DNA of 64,000 nt, from the NCBI GenBank assembly GCA_043228905.1, contig JBHGNT010000008.1, forward strand, positions 13,144,001 through 13,208,000, given 5' to 3'. Shown here one piece after another: positions 55,815 to 64,000 of this stretch. This DNA is from Azolla caroliniana. Its lineage: Eukaryota; Polypodiophyta. Position numbers and translations under genes: made by a program. A model generated the notes under the pieces. That model worked only from the letters and a program-made list of their open reading frames with translations. It was not told the DNA's origin and ran no database searches. The stretch's first letter is position 1, and every line of letters begins with the position of its first letter.

Positions 55815-58800
55815 GTTGTCAACACTTTGACATGACCAAATTGGAAATGAAGAGAGTGGTCCAAACTGATATCACTGAAAATGAAAACTTATACAAAAGA
55901 GGCTGGTATAGCCTATTTATACAAAATTGGGGAATGTGGGTGAAATGGCTGTTTGGTAGTTAAGTGACTCTTGTACTACCAAACAGGTACAAAAAACTAG
56001 GAATATCTTGGAAAAGGTAGAAGAGAGAAAAGGCATTTAAAGCATTGCAGATTCTAGAGAGAGAAGGCATTTAAAGAGTTGCAGATTCTAGAGAGAGAAG
56101 AATCTGAGAAAAGAGAGAATGTAGTACAGAGATAATAAATATGAAAGAGAGTGCAGGTCTGGAGCTGCCACCCTCCAACACACAGAGCTATGGAAGAAAG
56201 GATCTGCTGATTGTGTCATCGGGATGTGAAATGAGAGGATCACTATGTGTGCCATTGCAATGTTTTTAATGATGTAAGGGGGGAGATACCACCGCTCTTC
56301 TCAAACGACGAGGCTGTAGTCAATGCCCGATTTAAAAATCAAGAGACAAAGAGAGAAGTTGTTGGACAATATACAGCCATAAAGTTCATCAACCTAGAAT
56401 CATCAGTGTATGTTTTATTTAGCACCATCACATCCTCATGCTCAAGTCAATCAATGGCTACAAAGTAGGGTCTTGACAACAGCACTTAAAAAGGGTTGCA
56501 GCAGATCAGCCAATATCAAATTTTCATGCACTTTGACCATGCCCATCTAGACCGTGGCCCTATCACTTTTATAAGGAACAAATCAAGGCCATTATCACCC
56601 AACATTGAGGTTGCTGTCTTACTTTGGAAAGTTTTGCTAGAAATATTGAGAATTGATTAGATAGGCATATAGAGTTACACTTACAGAGATGTATATCTGA
56701 AAACAAACTTTCTATTACATATGAGAAAGAAAGAAAGATACATTAACGTCTTTTAAGAGGCCAAAATGGCCTATAAGACCAAACAAGAGATTACATCTTA
56801 AGTGTTGTCTTGTCTTGAGAACAACAATTAAAAAAGAAGTAAATAATACTCCGTAAATATAAAAGTATATAAGATAAAAAGAGATGAGGGAATCTGGTTT
56901 TCAGCACATGTGAGATTCCCAAGTTAGATATATTGTAGCTTTTGTCTTCGAAAGATCTCTAGCATAGGTCGATCCAGAATGGAAATGTCTCCGAAGCGAG
57001 GGAAGCACCTACGATGGTGGGAGATAATGGCTTTTATTTGTCGATGACAAAGGTGTTGAGGTCGTGGTCCATGGGGCTGGGGCCTATGTGCATGGCAAAT
57101 TGCTATTGCCCAATCAATTGTAGCCCCTTTGTTATGTCCTGGTCGGAAGCCCATTTGTGTATCTCGTGATTGACTTGTAGCATTAGTAGGAGTGATGGGG
57201 CTAAAGAAAGTTGTGATTGTTCTTTGTGGATGAGCGTGAGAGTAGCGCGCAATGGTAGTCATGCACTCACGCTTTAGAGCTTAGATGGTATCTGGACTCG
57301 TCGACTACAAATTTGTGGGGACAGATAATGGTCACAGCCACTGTAAGGGAGATAGAGACTGGATCATATTCTCTATTTGGTCTGCGTCACATTAAATGTG
57401 CAAGTCAGTTGATAGTATTGGGGAAATTCCTTTTCTTTCATCTGACTTGTCTTTCAATATGACCCAGCTCCCTAGATACAAAGCCAGTGATAGATAGTAC
57501 TTATTTTAAAGTCAATGACACTTATGTCAAGACTAAGTGCATCTTAACCCGACCAACCGAACTTATTCGGAATTTGGAAATTACAATTGGAGGACATGCA
57601 TTCCAGATATCCGCAGTGGTCTTGCAACTAAACGCACAAGGGGCATATCCCTTGTTACAACGACCATGGCTGCGGACGGCACACATAAAGCAAAACTGGC
57701 AGAAAAATGTCATTACCTTCTACCTGCTCTTGGTATTGATCGTCAACGTCTCACACCTTCACCCGAACGTTCAAGCACGCTCCATGCAACTCTTCCATCG
57801 CCTGGGTCACCGCTCTTATCTTCTACCTGTTCTTGGTGTTGATCGGCCACTTCCCCTTCTTGTAGAAGTCCATAGACATAAGATTGATTTCCGATCCATG
57901 GTCGATCAATGTTATCAATGCTACCACGTGTTCCTTCATGTCCCCGACCTGAATCGATGTTGTCGTGAAGGATTCCAACCACAGGAAGGAAGATTCATCG
58001 GATGCGTGGGAACAGGGGTGCCACATATGCACATAAAATGTTCTTTGTATAAAAATGAATGTCAATAAAGAGCATATTAACAAGGTATTTATGTGCCCGC
58101 GAAAAGAGGGAGGAATTATAGGATGTGGTGGTAGAAAATCATGGGAGAATCTTTGACCCAAACAACTGTCATAACAACTTGATGTAACCGACGCTCCTAG
58201 GTGCTATAAAGGGAGGGAAGGATGATTGTTTGAGGGGAGATCATTTTGATGGGTCGAAGTGTTGTCAGATTGAGCACAATCGAATTAGGAGTGAAGGGTC
58301 TCGGTTTTGAATTGTTATGTTCTGCTCTGTCCGTTAGGTTCACGTGAGGCCTCTGCTCGTGTGGTTACCAGAGGCTCACATCCGTGTAATCGTTGAGGAT
58401 TGTGCTCTGATTATTGTACTTACATCCTCGATCATTAAATGATTTATTGTCACCTGCTGTATTTGGGTGTGCCTGTCTTGGGATCATTCCATTGGTCGTT
58501 TCTTTTCTTCTCTTCGCTGTGAGTCGTGTGTTGTGAGATCTCTTCCTCATTACACCTTGTGCTTGTCGGCGTGTGTCTACAAGCCCGTGAGCTCATTATC
58601 CGGTGGTTGGATACCATGCAGGGTTGGTCACAATAGGCACTGAGTTGGCACCTATCATTAAGCTCCCTGATCCAAGACCTCGATGGTCCCACCCAAGCCG
58701 ACCTACAAGCCGCGGATTTCCACGACAACATTTCCATTGCAGCCCTTGCCCGGTGTGGCCTCATGTAATGGCTATCTCCATAGTCTTCTTCCACCGCCAC

Positions 58801-61800
58801 TTCGTTCATTGATATCGTGTTCACGCCCGTGGGTTTGGCACTCTCTAGCCCGGTCGAGAGTCGCTTCCTCTTCACAAGGTCAATGATGGTGTCGTGGAAT
58901 TCCTTCTTCTCAATGCCAAGAACCTCTTGTAGCATGAATTCCACTTGACTATCGAGGATCCTCTCGTCTATGACCTTTCTCAAGTCCCTAGCTTGTTCGA
59001 TCTGGGAGTGTTAATAATTAGGTAATTAAGCAAGGGTTAATTAACGTCTAATTATGTGAGTGGTTGATAAGCGGAAGATTATGAGATATGTGTGTGTATG
59101 TGTGTGAGAGGAAGAGAGAGAGGAAGTTACACTTATGAACAATAATATAAATTGGGGAGGATTAACGAGAGTGTATATTAAAAAGCATCATCAAATACAA
59201 AACTGCTCACAATGAGGTATATATACATCTCATGTGCAAAGGTACACATGTGTGAGTAGGATATAGCTACAAAGGTGTAAGTCCTATATTAAATGAACAT
59301 GGGAGTGGAGGATCTACAATGTATCCCACTCAAGGCTTTAAGGTCAACACACTAACTAGATTCTATCTAGGTAACTACTAAGTTACGTGTGTTGACTAAC
59401 TAACTAAATCTAGTTGAACTTGATATCTCAACACGCCCCCTCAAGCTCACGTGTGAGGCGTCCGACGTCCCCTTTGGCTTTCGTCAGCTTCGACCTTTCC
59501 GAGACAGTCTCGATTCCTCCCCCTTAAGCCGGTGATGAGGTTTGTAGTGTGAAATGGGCGAAGGCTGACTGCTTCCACCCATCATGGGTCACGAGCCGCT
59601 TTGGTAGAGCTCTTGGGCTCTTGTTCGGCTGCTAGCTTCATTGCGAAGGCATAATTATTGGCCATATACTCATTGTGGCCGAGACGAGTGACGGGGTTCT
59701 TCTCTCTAGATGAGCGTCGAAGTTTTTCGCTTGCCGATGTGAGCGCCTTCTTTACTCCCGGTGTACACATGATGGGTACTCCAAACTCACTGTTTAGTGA
59801 GGGAGCTGACACATCCGAATCACTGTCGTCAGGGTGGTTGACTTCTTATTCGGGCATCTTACCTTTAGCTTTGTCCGATCTGGCCCCTAGTTGAGATGCG
59901 CTTGTACGAGCTCATGTGGTCCGCTTAGCCCGGTAGAACTTGGATTGTCCTTTGGTAAAGGACTTGGCCAAATATCATCATCCACCGAGTGGAGCTGAAT
60001 TGGGCTTATACCAAGATGTCGATTCGTTGAAGACTACGTCTCGACTCACCCGAACTGCTCAAGTTGAAGGGTTATAGCACTTGTATGCCGTTTGCTTGAA
60101 CGAGTATCATATGAGGATACATTTCTCCGACTTCACGTTGAGTTTCTGTCATTTTTCACTCGGGATGCGTACATTCGCAATGCTTCCGAACACTTTCAAG
60201 TGCGACAGGATCAACTTCCTTTTGACAAGGAGCTCGTATGGAGTTAGCTCATGCACTCCATTAGTGGTGCACTAGTTCATGAGATAGACGGTTGAGGATG
60301 CCGCTTCGGCCCAATAGAGTTCGTCATGTGCTTCTCATGCATCATGGCGCGTGCTACCTCGAGTATTTGCCGATTCTTCCTTTCAGCTACTCCATTTTGT
60401 TGGGGTGTGTGTCGGCATGAGAATTTTCTTCGGATGCCTTCACCTTGGGGGTAGGAGATCAATTTGTCGGAGAAGTACTCCTTGCCTCCATTCGATTGTA
60501 GGCATCGAATGTGCCGACCGGTTTCTTTTTCGACTTGGCACTTGAGCTTTTGGAAGTGGGAGAGCATTTCACTCTTCTTCTTCATCGGGAAGATCCATGT
60601 GTAGTGCGAGTAGTCGCCGATGAAGGTGGCGTAGTTTGTGAGTTGTCGGCTTGTGGGAGTTGACTCACTTCTCTTCTTCCGACACTCCTCTTCACGGTCG
60701 CCGATTTTGTCGCAATAGTTGCAAGTGGTGGGCCTTGTTTGCCGACCTTCTTTGGCGTGGAAGCTCCCCCTTCTTCCGAAGGTTCCTCGATGGCTTCCAT
60801 CTTCTTGTCGAAGGTTTGAGTTTCCTTCATGAGATGGGTCAAATCGACCTCTTCTATCGCCTCGACCTCGTCCTCAACCACTATCCGAATTCGAGAAGAA
60901 CATTTGTCCTTCTGACGTCTTCTTCACCGATTTTGTCGCAATAGTTGCAAGTGGTGGGTCTCGTTTGCCGACCTTCTTTGGCATGGAAGCTCCCCCTTCT
61001 TCCGAAGGTTCCTCGATGGCTTCCGTCTTCTTGTCGAAGGTTTGAGTTCCCTTCATGAGATCGGTCGAATCGACCTCTTCTATCGCCTCGACCTCGTCCT
61101 CAACCACTATCCGAATTCGAGAAAAACATTTGTCCTTCCGACGTCTTCGTCTTGGTTCGGATGTGGTTCTCTTCGACTAATAGTATTGATTGAAGGTCAG
61201 AGAACGAAAGAGGGTTTCCTGTTGCTAGGATAGTTGTCCTTATCGGGTTGAACGAATGTGCGAGGCCATCCAAGCATACTTGAACCATCTCGTCTTTGTC
61301 GATGTTTACATTGATGGAGCCAAGAAAGTTGCAAATGCTCTTGATCTTGGCAGTGTAGTCCGACACAGACATATCTTTTTGTCGTATGTTGTCTGACTCT
61401 GAATATTCTTCCAGTCGACCTGACTAGTCAACCCTATTACCCTACTTCCCTCTTTTTGTCACCTAGTTGGGCCAACCCAATGTACATAGTCGAAGGCTGA
61501 GTATATTAGAAGTCGAAAAAGTACAGTCGAAAAAGTATGGAAGAGAGTCGTAATGATAGTCGAAAGAGTAGTCGGAGACGGACAAGTGTGACGGCAGTTG
61601 AACGAGGAAAATAAAATGCCAAGTATAAAAATATAGTAGGTAGTTAGTCATAATTATAAGGTTCTTGCCGAACGGCAGTTGTAGTTTCTTGATGTAAGTC
61701 CCTCATGCCGCCTATAAAAAAGAACATAGAGCATTGTAACACGGGGGATCTGTAAGTGTATAAATTTAATATAATTTTATTTTAGAGTAATCTGTGTCTT

Positions 61801-64000
61801 GTTGTGACTCCGTTCTAAGAGAGTGATTATATTAATTCGTACAACTAGACAGAGAGAGAGAGAGAGAGTGTGTGTCGCAATATATAGTCGATCATAAGTT
61901 TCAAAGTAATTAAGTATCGTAGTTATATCTGTATGTGCGATAAAAATAAGCGTGTTTGATGAAGATAAGTAAGTGATCTTGGAGTGAGAATCATAATAAA
62001 GATTAACCAGGAGTGATTAAGAAATCAGAGTCAACCAAATCCATATCTCCAACCACAACTTCCTTGATAGGACTTCTTAGAGAGTAAGTTGTCCGACCCT
62101 TTGTGTTTGTCGACCAAGAAGGTGACAACACTTTCCTAAATACATTCTGTCCTACTCATCTACGGTTTCCTACATTGATACCTTATTGACCCTTATTGCC
62201 AGGTTGCACTATACCTACTCCTCATTTGGGGTGCTATCACAAAATGTGCACTCTAAGAATACATGTGGAGATAAATTTATAACTTGGGGTTGATCATTGA
62301 TTGTATCTAACAAGTTTCAATCACCCCCTCATGCTACAGTCAATCACATGCTAAAAAATAGGTTATTAACCACAACATTCAAAAGCAATCAATTGGGGAA
62401 TAACAAATTTTTGTGCATGTAGGGAGCTTCCTTCCATACCAGGTGCTGCCACCTTTCTTATCAACAAACTAGGGCCATTGCCACTCAACAGTGAAGGTGC
62501 TTCCCATGCTTTGGAGAACACTCCATCTTGGATTGGCCCATGTTGGACATCTTTTGAAGGCAAAATTTTCAGTTGAATCTAAGCTCAGCTTATAAAACGC
62601 ATATCTAATAAGAAGTTTTGTTTCCTTAGGCAATTTTACTAATGTAGTCATATTTATTCTGGTTTATTGTTCTCAAAGTGAGACAACATTCGAAGATATA
62701 ATTTTTGTTCAGTGCCACAGGTCATTTTTGTCCTCTTAAAAGATGTCAATTTAATTATCTTTTTTTCTTATTTAGCTAGTTGACTGACATACCTTTTATA
62801 CTGTCTAGCTGGCTGAGGTTGAGAGATTTCATATGCAAACAATACAAAGATTAAGAAGAGAGGCTGCTGAAGTGAGAGAGCAGAACCGACTGCTAAGAAG
62901 TACTTCTGCAAATCATATAGAAGCTAGGCATGAATTTTCTGGTCTTCCGAATAATAAAGGTATGCAGGAGCTGAATTTAACAGATCCAGTGGTGGGAAAT
63001 GCTGGCAAAATGACAAAAGGGGCTATCATTGCTAGCAATCAGGTCAGTTTTGAATTTATGCACATTCTTTAATAAATGGAAATTTAGCTAGATCTGGAAG
63101 ATAGTTGCATCATTCATATAGCAGTTAATATCAATATGTTGGAGCAGGTAAGAGATTTGTCTTTTTCTGGTTCACAAGCTGTGGAGACAACAACTTATGC
63201 TCTTCCTGATAATCACCCTACACGGCTTGACCAGTTTTCTGGCCAACAACATGGAATAGTCACATCTCAAATAGCTCCATCTATTATGAGCCAATTCCCA
63301 GATTCAAGGACTACCCAACCACAACTTCAATTACCTATAATGCAGGTTCTATTTTTCTCATCTTAGATTCTTCAATTTGCATTGAAATATTGAAAAAATA
63401 AGTATCCATTTATGTGCAATGTTGCAGCAATTTAAGCTAATTCAGCATGCCCGACCTCCCCAAATATGCCTGGCCCAGACACAACAATTGCAAGTGTTTA
63501 ATCATTCCCCTGAAAATACATATCATATTTCTTTAGACGCACAAGGTGCCAATCAACAAGGAGGAGATGAGAGTACAGTGTTAGGGGACAACCAAAACTT
63601 GGATTTCACTTGCTTGGTCAATGTGCCAGTTAGTTCTGGTGTACATCATGTGCTGCAGAAAGATGTGACACAATCTGATGAGAAGCATACAGGACACTCA
63701 CTTGGTGAACAAAGCAACAAGGAAATCAAACATAGTATAAAAGAAGAACAAACTCAAAAGCAGGAAGTGACGGATCAACTGGAAGTTGGAGGATATGCAA
63801 AGGTTTACAACTATAATTTGATATGCAATAACCAATTTATGTTTTTGTGCTGATATTCTATCCATTAACATCTTCTTTTTCTGTCTAAGATATGTTTTTG
63901 GTATGATTCAAGTTGCAGCCTATGGATGAAAATCAGGTATATTCAAGAGATTCAAGCATGCTGAGAATCCTTGAAAAAAAAGAGTTGGGCAAAAAGGCAC
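47615..64000 (+). CDS. Multi-exon plant coiled-coil protein (partial, runs off right edge)
   Basis: Exons read from phase and splice sites: 47615-47887 (likely), 53071-53301, 53468-53578, 53826-53881, 53959-54103, 54536-54715, 62809-63042, 63148-63345, 63428-63802 and 63919-64000 onward. Coding content is Glu/Gln/Leu-rich coiled coil with blocks VWAKDGLLREQTSELETLR and INQLWLGQQRQ followed by LAEVERFHMQTIQRLRREA; I recognise this as a conserved uncharacterised plant coiled-coil family but cannot give a locus name. The later exons (63148 on) are Gln/Ser/Thr-rich and disordered. No signal peptide or membrane span. All phases agree. A further exon at about 52872-52990 is possible. Role unknown; such proteins often are scaffold or nuclear/cytoskeletal factors, which is only inference. 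Confidence 0.78.
50226..51058. mobile_element. hAT-like MITE, long copy (833 bp) carrying SINE-like DNA
   Basis: Termini CATAGAACGTAATATACG and GTATGGTTCATTCTATG match the copy at 22472-22728. Flanks ggtatatc (50218-50225) and ggtacatc (51059-51066) form an 8-bp target duplication with one mismatch, as in hAT elements. The extra about 580 bp compared with the short copy are mostly tRNA-like repeats (50338-50715) and unique DNA. Confidence 0.88.
50338..50715 (+). repeat. Three tandem tRNA-like SINE units
   Basis: Units start near 50338, 50488 and 50642. Each begins with an A-box-like TAGCTCACCCTAGTGGTAAG pattern (best in unit 3) and, 35-45 bases later, units 1 and 2 have a B-box-like GGGTTCGATTCC / GGGTTCAATTCC. 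Units end in T-rich runs. This is the layout of a tRNA-derived SINE with an internal Pol III promoter; unit 3 is truncated. Confidence 0.65.
51206..51520. repeat. Three tandem 104-114-bp repeats
   Basis: Copies start at 51206, 51310 and 51424 with ATTCCCATTCATAAATAAGG. The copies are over 90 percent alike by eye. No coding content. Confidence 0.92.
53071..54715 (+). CDS. Coiled-coil gene, central exon cluster (five exons)
   Basis: Exons 53071-53301 (77 codons, ISEIHDDNITSN to VSSLQ), 53468-53578 (37 codons, EQLHKQDQRVHEMQ), 53826-53881 (VWAKDGLL), 53959-54103 (RERENFLVEQKDAHAEFE) and 54536-54715 (60 codons, SVKETLVYKDGQFREAQSW to GQQRQ). Long heptad patterns run through all of them. Acceptors: AATATCAG, CTTTAG, TTTCAG, CCTAG, ACCAG. 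Donors are GT except the first, which is GC (53302-53303); the protein runs continuously across it only if the GC donor is used. Confidence 0.88.
54750..55190. repeat. Tandem duplication, about 234-bp unit
   Basis: 54750-54983 and 54984-55190 share gagttattatg..tgg/tagattt, tctaatttcttgcta, ggtcttctatttagg and aaatattctctagaat. The copies are diverged, so this is old. Confidence 0.85.
57380..57722 (+). pseudogene. Ty3/gypsy protease-to-RT region fragment (plus)
   Basis: Frame at 57487-57722: RPTELIRNLEITIGGHAFQI, then AVVLQLNAQGAYPLLQRPWL and NWQKNVITF, the C-terminal part of a plant gypsy protease/linker (usual form ...LLLGRPWLR). The Leu-Gly before RPWL is altered (LQRPWL). The protease active site lies upstream and is not recognisable. 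It ends abruptly at about 57722, where an inverted gypsy fragment begins. Confidence 0.75.
57723..58161 (-). pseudogene. Ty3/gypsy protease fragment (minus)
   Basis: Minus frame with the retropepsin core LIDHGSEINLMSMDFYKKG (Asp-x-Gly active site in its Tat/Athila-like form) and then ELHGAC.NVRVKV. Stops near 57860 and 57780. It is the continuation of the gag-side fragment 58450-59008 on the same strand, split by an LTR-like insertion. Confidence 0.8.
58070..58450 (+). repeat. LTR-like insertion between two gypsy fragments
   Basis: Separates the minus-strand gypsy Gag end from its protease. Contains a promoter-like GCTATAAAGGGAGGGAAGG at about 58201-58220 and downstream leader-like DNA. Termini and duplication are not resolved, and no second copy is present. 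Confidence 0.4.
58450..59008 (-). pseudogene. Ty3/gypsy Gag-protease linker (minus)
   Basis: Minus frame: DERILDSQVEFMLQEVLGI, KKEFHDTIIDLVKRKR, then VNTISMNEVAVEEDYGDSHY, the conserved stretch just before the protease in plant gypsy elements. A frameshift after this (about 58740) leaves a Pro/Arg/Ser tail out of frame. Truncated at 59008 by the copia element 59009-61395. Confidence 0.8.
59009..59433 (-). repeat. copia-4 3' LTR (425 bp)
   Basis: TG...CA ends, adjoining PPT on the right. TATA-like atatatacct on minus near 59219-59228. Similar in start and end to copia-2 and copia-3 LTRs. Confidence 0.85.
59582..59812 (-). pseudogene. copia-4 integrase-RT linker fragment
   Basis: Minus frame SREKNPVTRLGHNEYMANNY and EPKSSTKAARDP, which matches the segment just upstream of RT in this copia lineage (there it continues into RWVEAM). 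Here the next sequence is non-RT DNA leading to the LTR, so RT was deleted. Confidence 0.8.
60277..61395 (-). pseudogene. copia-4 gag fused to integrase by deletion
   Basis: Minus: Gag piece (MSVSDYTAKIKSICNFLGS, LARGN/ATGNPLSFSDLQS), a tandem-duplicated acidic spacer, a zinc knuckle CNYCDKIGDREEEC (about 60690-60735), then after TSRQLTNYA directly the integrase FIGDYSHYTW, DxxGKEYFSD with Asn replacing Asp (QSNGGKEYF) and Glu in GVAERKNR. So protease and the first integrase Asp are missing, and the second Asp is Asn. The deletion joins both parts nearly in phase. Confidence 0.8.
60701..61150 (-). repeat. 226-bp tandem duplication in copia-4 gag
   Basis: 60701-60926 and 60927-61150 start CCGATTTTGTCGCAATAG and share the ATKS/EEPSEEGGAS coding block. 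Near identical. Confidence 0.93.
61396..62200. other. LTR-like segment with TATA box
   Basis: Repeated agtcgaa(aa)gta motifs (61480-61570), a TATAAAAAAG at 61713-61722 with a downstream leader, a (GA)n run at 61850-61868. Looks like U3-R sequence of an LTR element in plus orientation, but its ends are not found. Confidence 0.4.
62809..64000 (+). CDS. Coiled-coil gene, distal exon cluster (four exons, last partial)
   Basis: 62809-63042 (LAEVERFHMQTIQRLRREA..., 78 codons), 63148-63345 (VRDLSFSGSQAVETTTYA, 66 codons), 63428-63802 (QFKLIQHARPPQICLAQTQQ, 125 codons) and 63919 to the window edge (PMDENQVYSRDSSMLRILEK). All exon lengths except the last are multiples of three and all junctions are phase 0. 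Acceptors CTGTCTAG, GAGCAG, GTTGCAG, GTTGCAG. The first exon continues the coiled coil directly from GQQRQ at 54715, showing that the 8.1-kb intron between them is real. Confidence 0.88.

Larger units (their letters stand above)
59009..61395 (-). mobile_element. Deleted copia element (copia-4), minus strand
   Basis: 3' LTR at 59009-59433 (minus start TGTTGAGATATCAAG, plus-strand right end ATATCTCAACA) next to the polypurine tract (plus cgccccctcaagc). Then, moving right, the integrase-RT linker (59582-59812, NPVTRLGHNEYM), an integrase piece (60277-60600) and gag (60600-61395). Protease, the integrase start, RT and RNase H are missing, and no 5' LTR is seen at the right end, so target duplication cannot be tested. 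It belongs to the copia-2/copia-3 lineage by LTR start and PPT. Confidence 0.85.
54716..62808 (+). other. 8.1-kb intron packed with transposon fragments
   Basis: Runs from donor GTAGCA after 54715 to acceptor CTGTCTAG before 62809. Contents in order: a duplicated 234-bp unit, a (TA)n run at about 55777-55811, AT-rich unassigned DNA to 57300, gypsy protease pieces on both strands (57400-59008), an LTR-like piece (58070-58450), a deleted copia element (59009-61395) and an LTR-like segment with TATA (61396-62200). The remaining 62200-62808 shows nothing I can name. Confidence 0.8.

Overview
The window looks like nuclear DNA of a land plant. It carries plant-type Ty1/copia and Ty3/gypsy retrotransposons (copia primer-binding site TGGTATCAGAGC, 5-bp target duplications), an L1-type LINE, hAT-like MITEs, and a long-intron gene for a coiled-coil protein of a type I associate with plants. 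An apparently endonuclease-deficient Penelope-like element and DUF7869-like, P/THAP-like and ParB-like gene families would fit a seed-free plant (fern, lycophyte, bryophyte) or a gymnosperm better than a compact angiosperm genome. I cannot fix the species from sequence alone. No bacterial or organellar features were seen.

Layout. 1-10230: the end of a Ty3/gypsy polyprotein, then a long decayed ORF (proline-rich plus coiled coil) split by a complete copia element (2073-6959, target duplication acagc), then a 355-bp tandem duplication and an LTR-like tail. 10235-12282: 5'-truncated copia. 12283-13690: GC-rich unassigned DNA and an LTR-like segment. 13775-14265: LINE-type endonuclease fragment. 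14178-15431 (minus): decayed ParB-like gene next to a four-unit palindrome array. 17226-19505 (minus): a nearly intact transposase-like gene whose 5' end runs into a 4.6-kb TATG/TG microsatellite (19500-24110) that carries a MITE. 24338-32729 (plus): a decayed DUF7869-like gene split by a 3.2-kb foldback element (24869-28036, duplication tggag) and by an internally deleted copia element (30113-32534, duplication gtgcc).

33092-45978 is one old copia element that collected four later changes: an L1 fragment in its 5' LTR, a 5.7-kb LTR element (36794-42459, duplication acggc) in its integrase, a solo LTR (44440-44987, duplication ggtat) in its RNase H, and many stops. Inside the 5.7-kb LTR element, on the minus strand, lies a Penelope-like reverse transcriptase (38981-41347) followed about 360 bp downstream by a hammerhead ribozyme motif (38569-38624). 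This is the most striking find of the window.

47615-64000 (plus): the only convincing host gene, a multi-exon coiled-coil protein running off the right edge. Its introns hold a second MITE with a tRNA-like SINE trimer, tandem repeats, and, in one 8.1-kb intron, gypsy and copia fragments.

At five insertion sites (acagc, tggag, gtgcc, acggc, ggtat) removing the insert with one copy of the target duplication restores continuity of the host reading frame, so the order of events can be read directly: older hosts (gypsy, DUF7869-like gene, copia 33092-45978) were hit by younger inserts.
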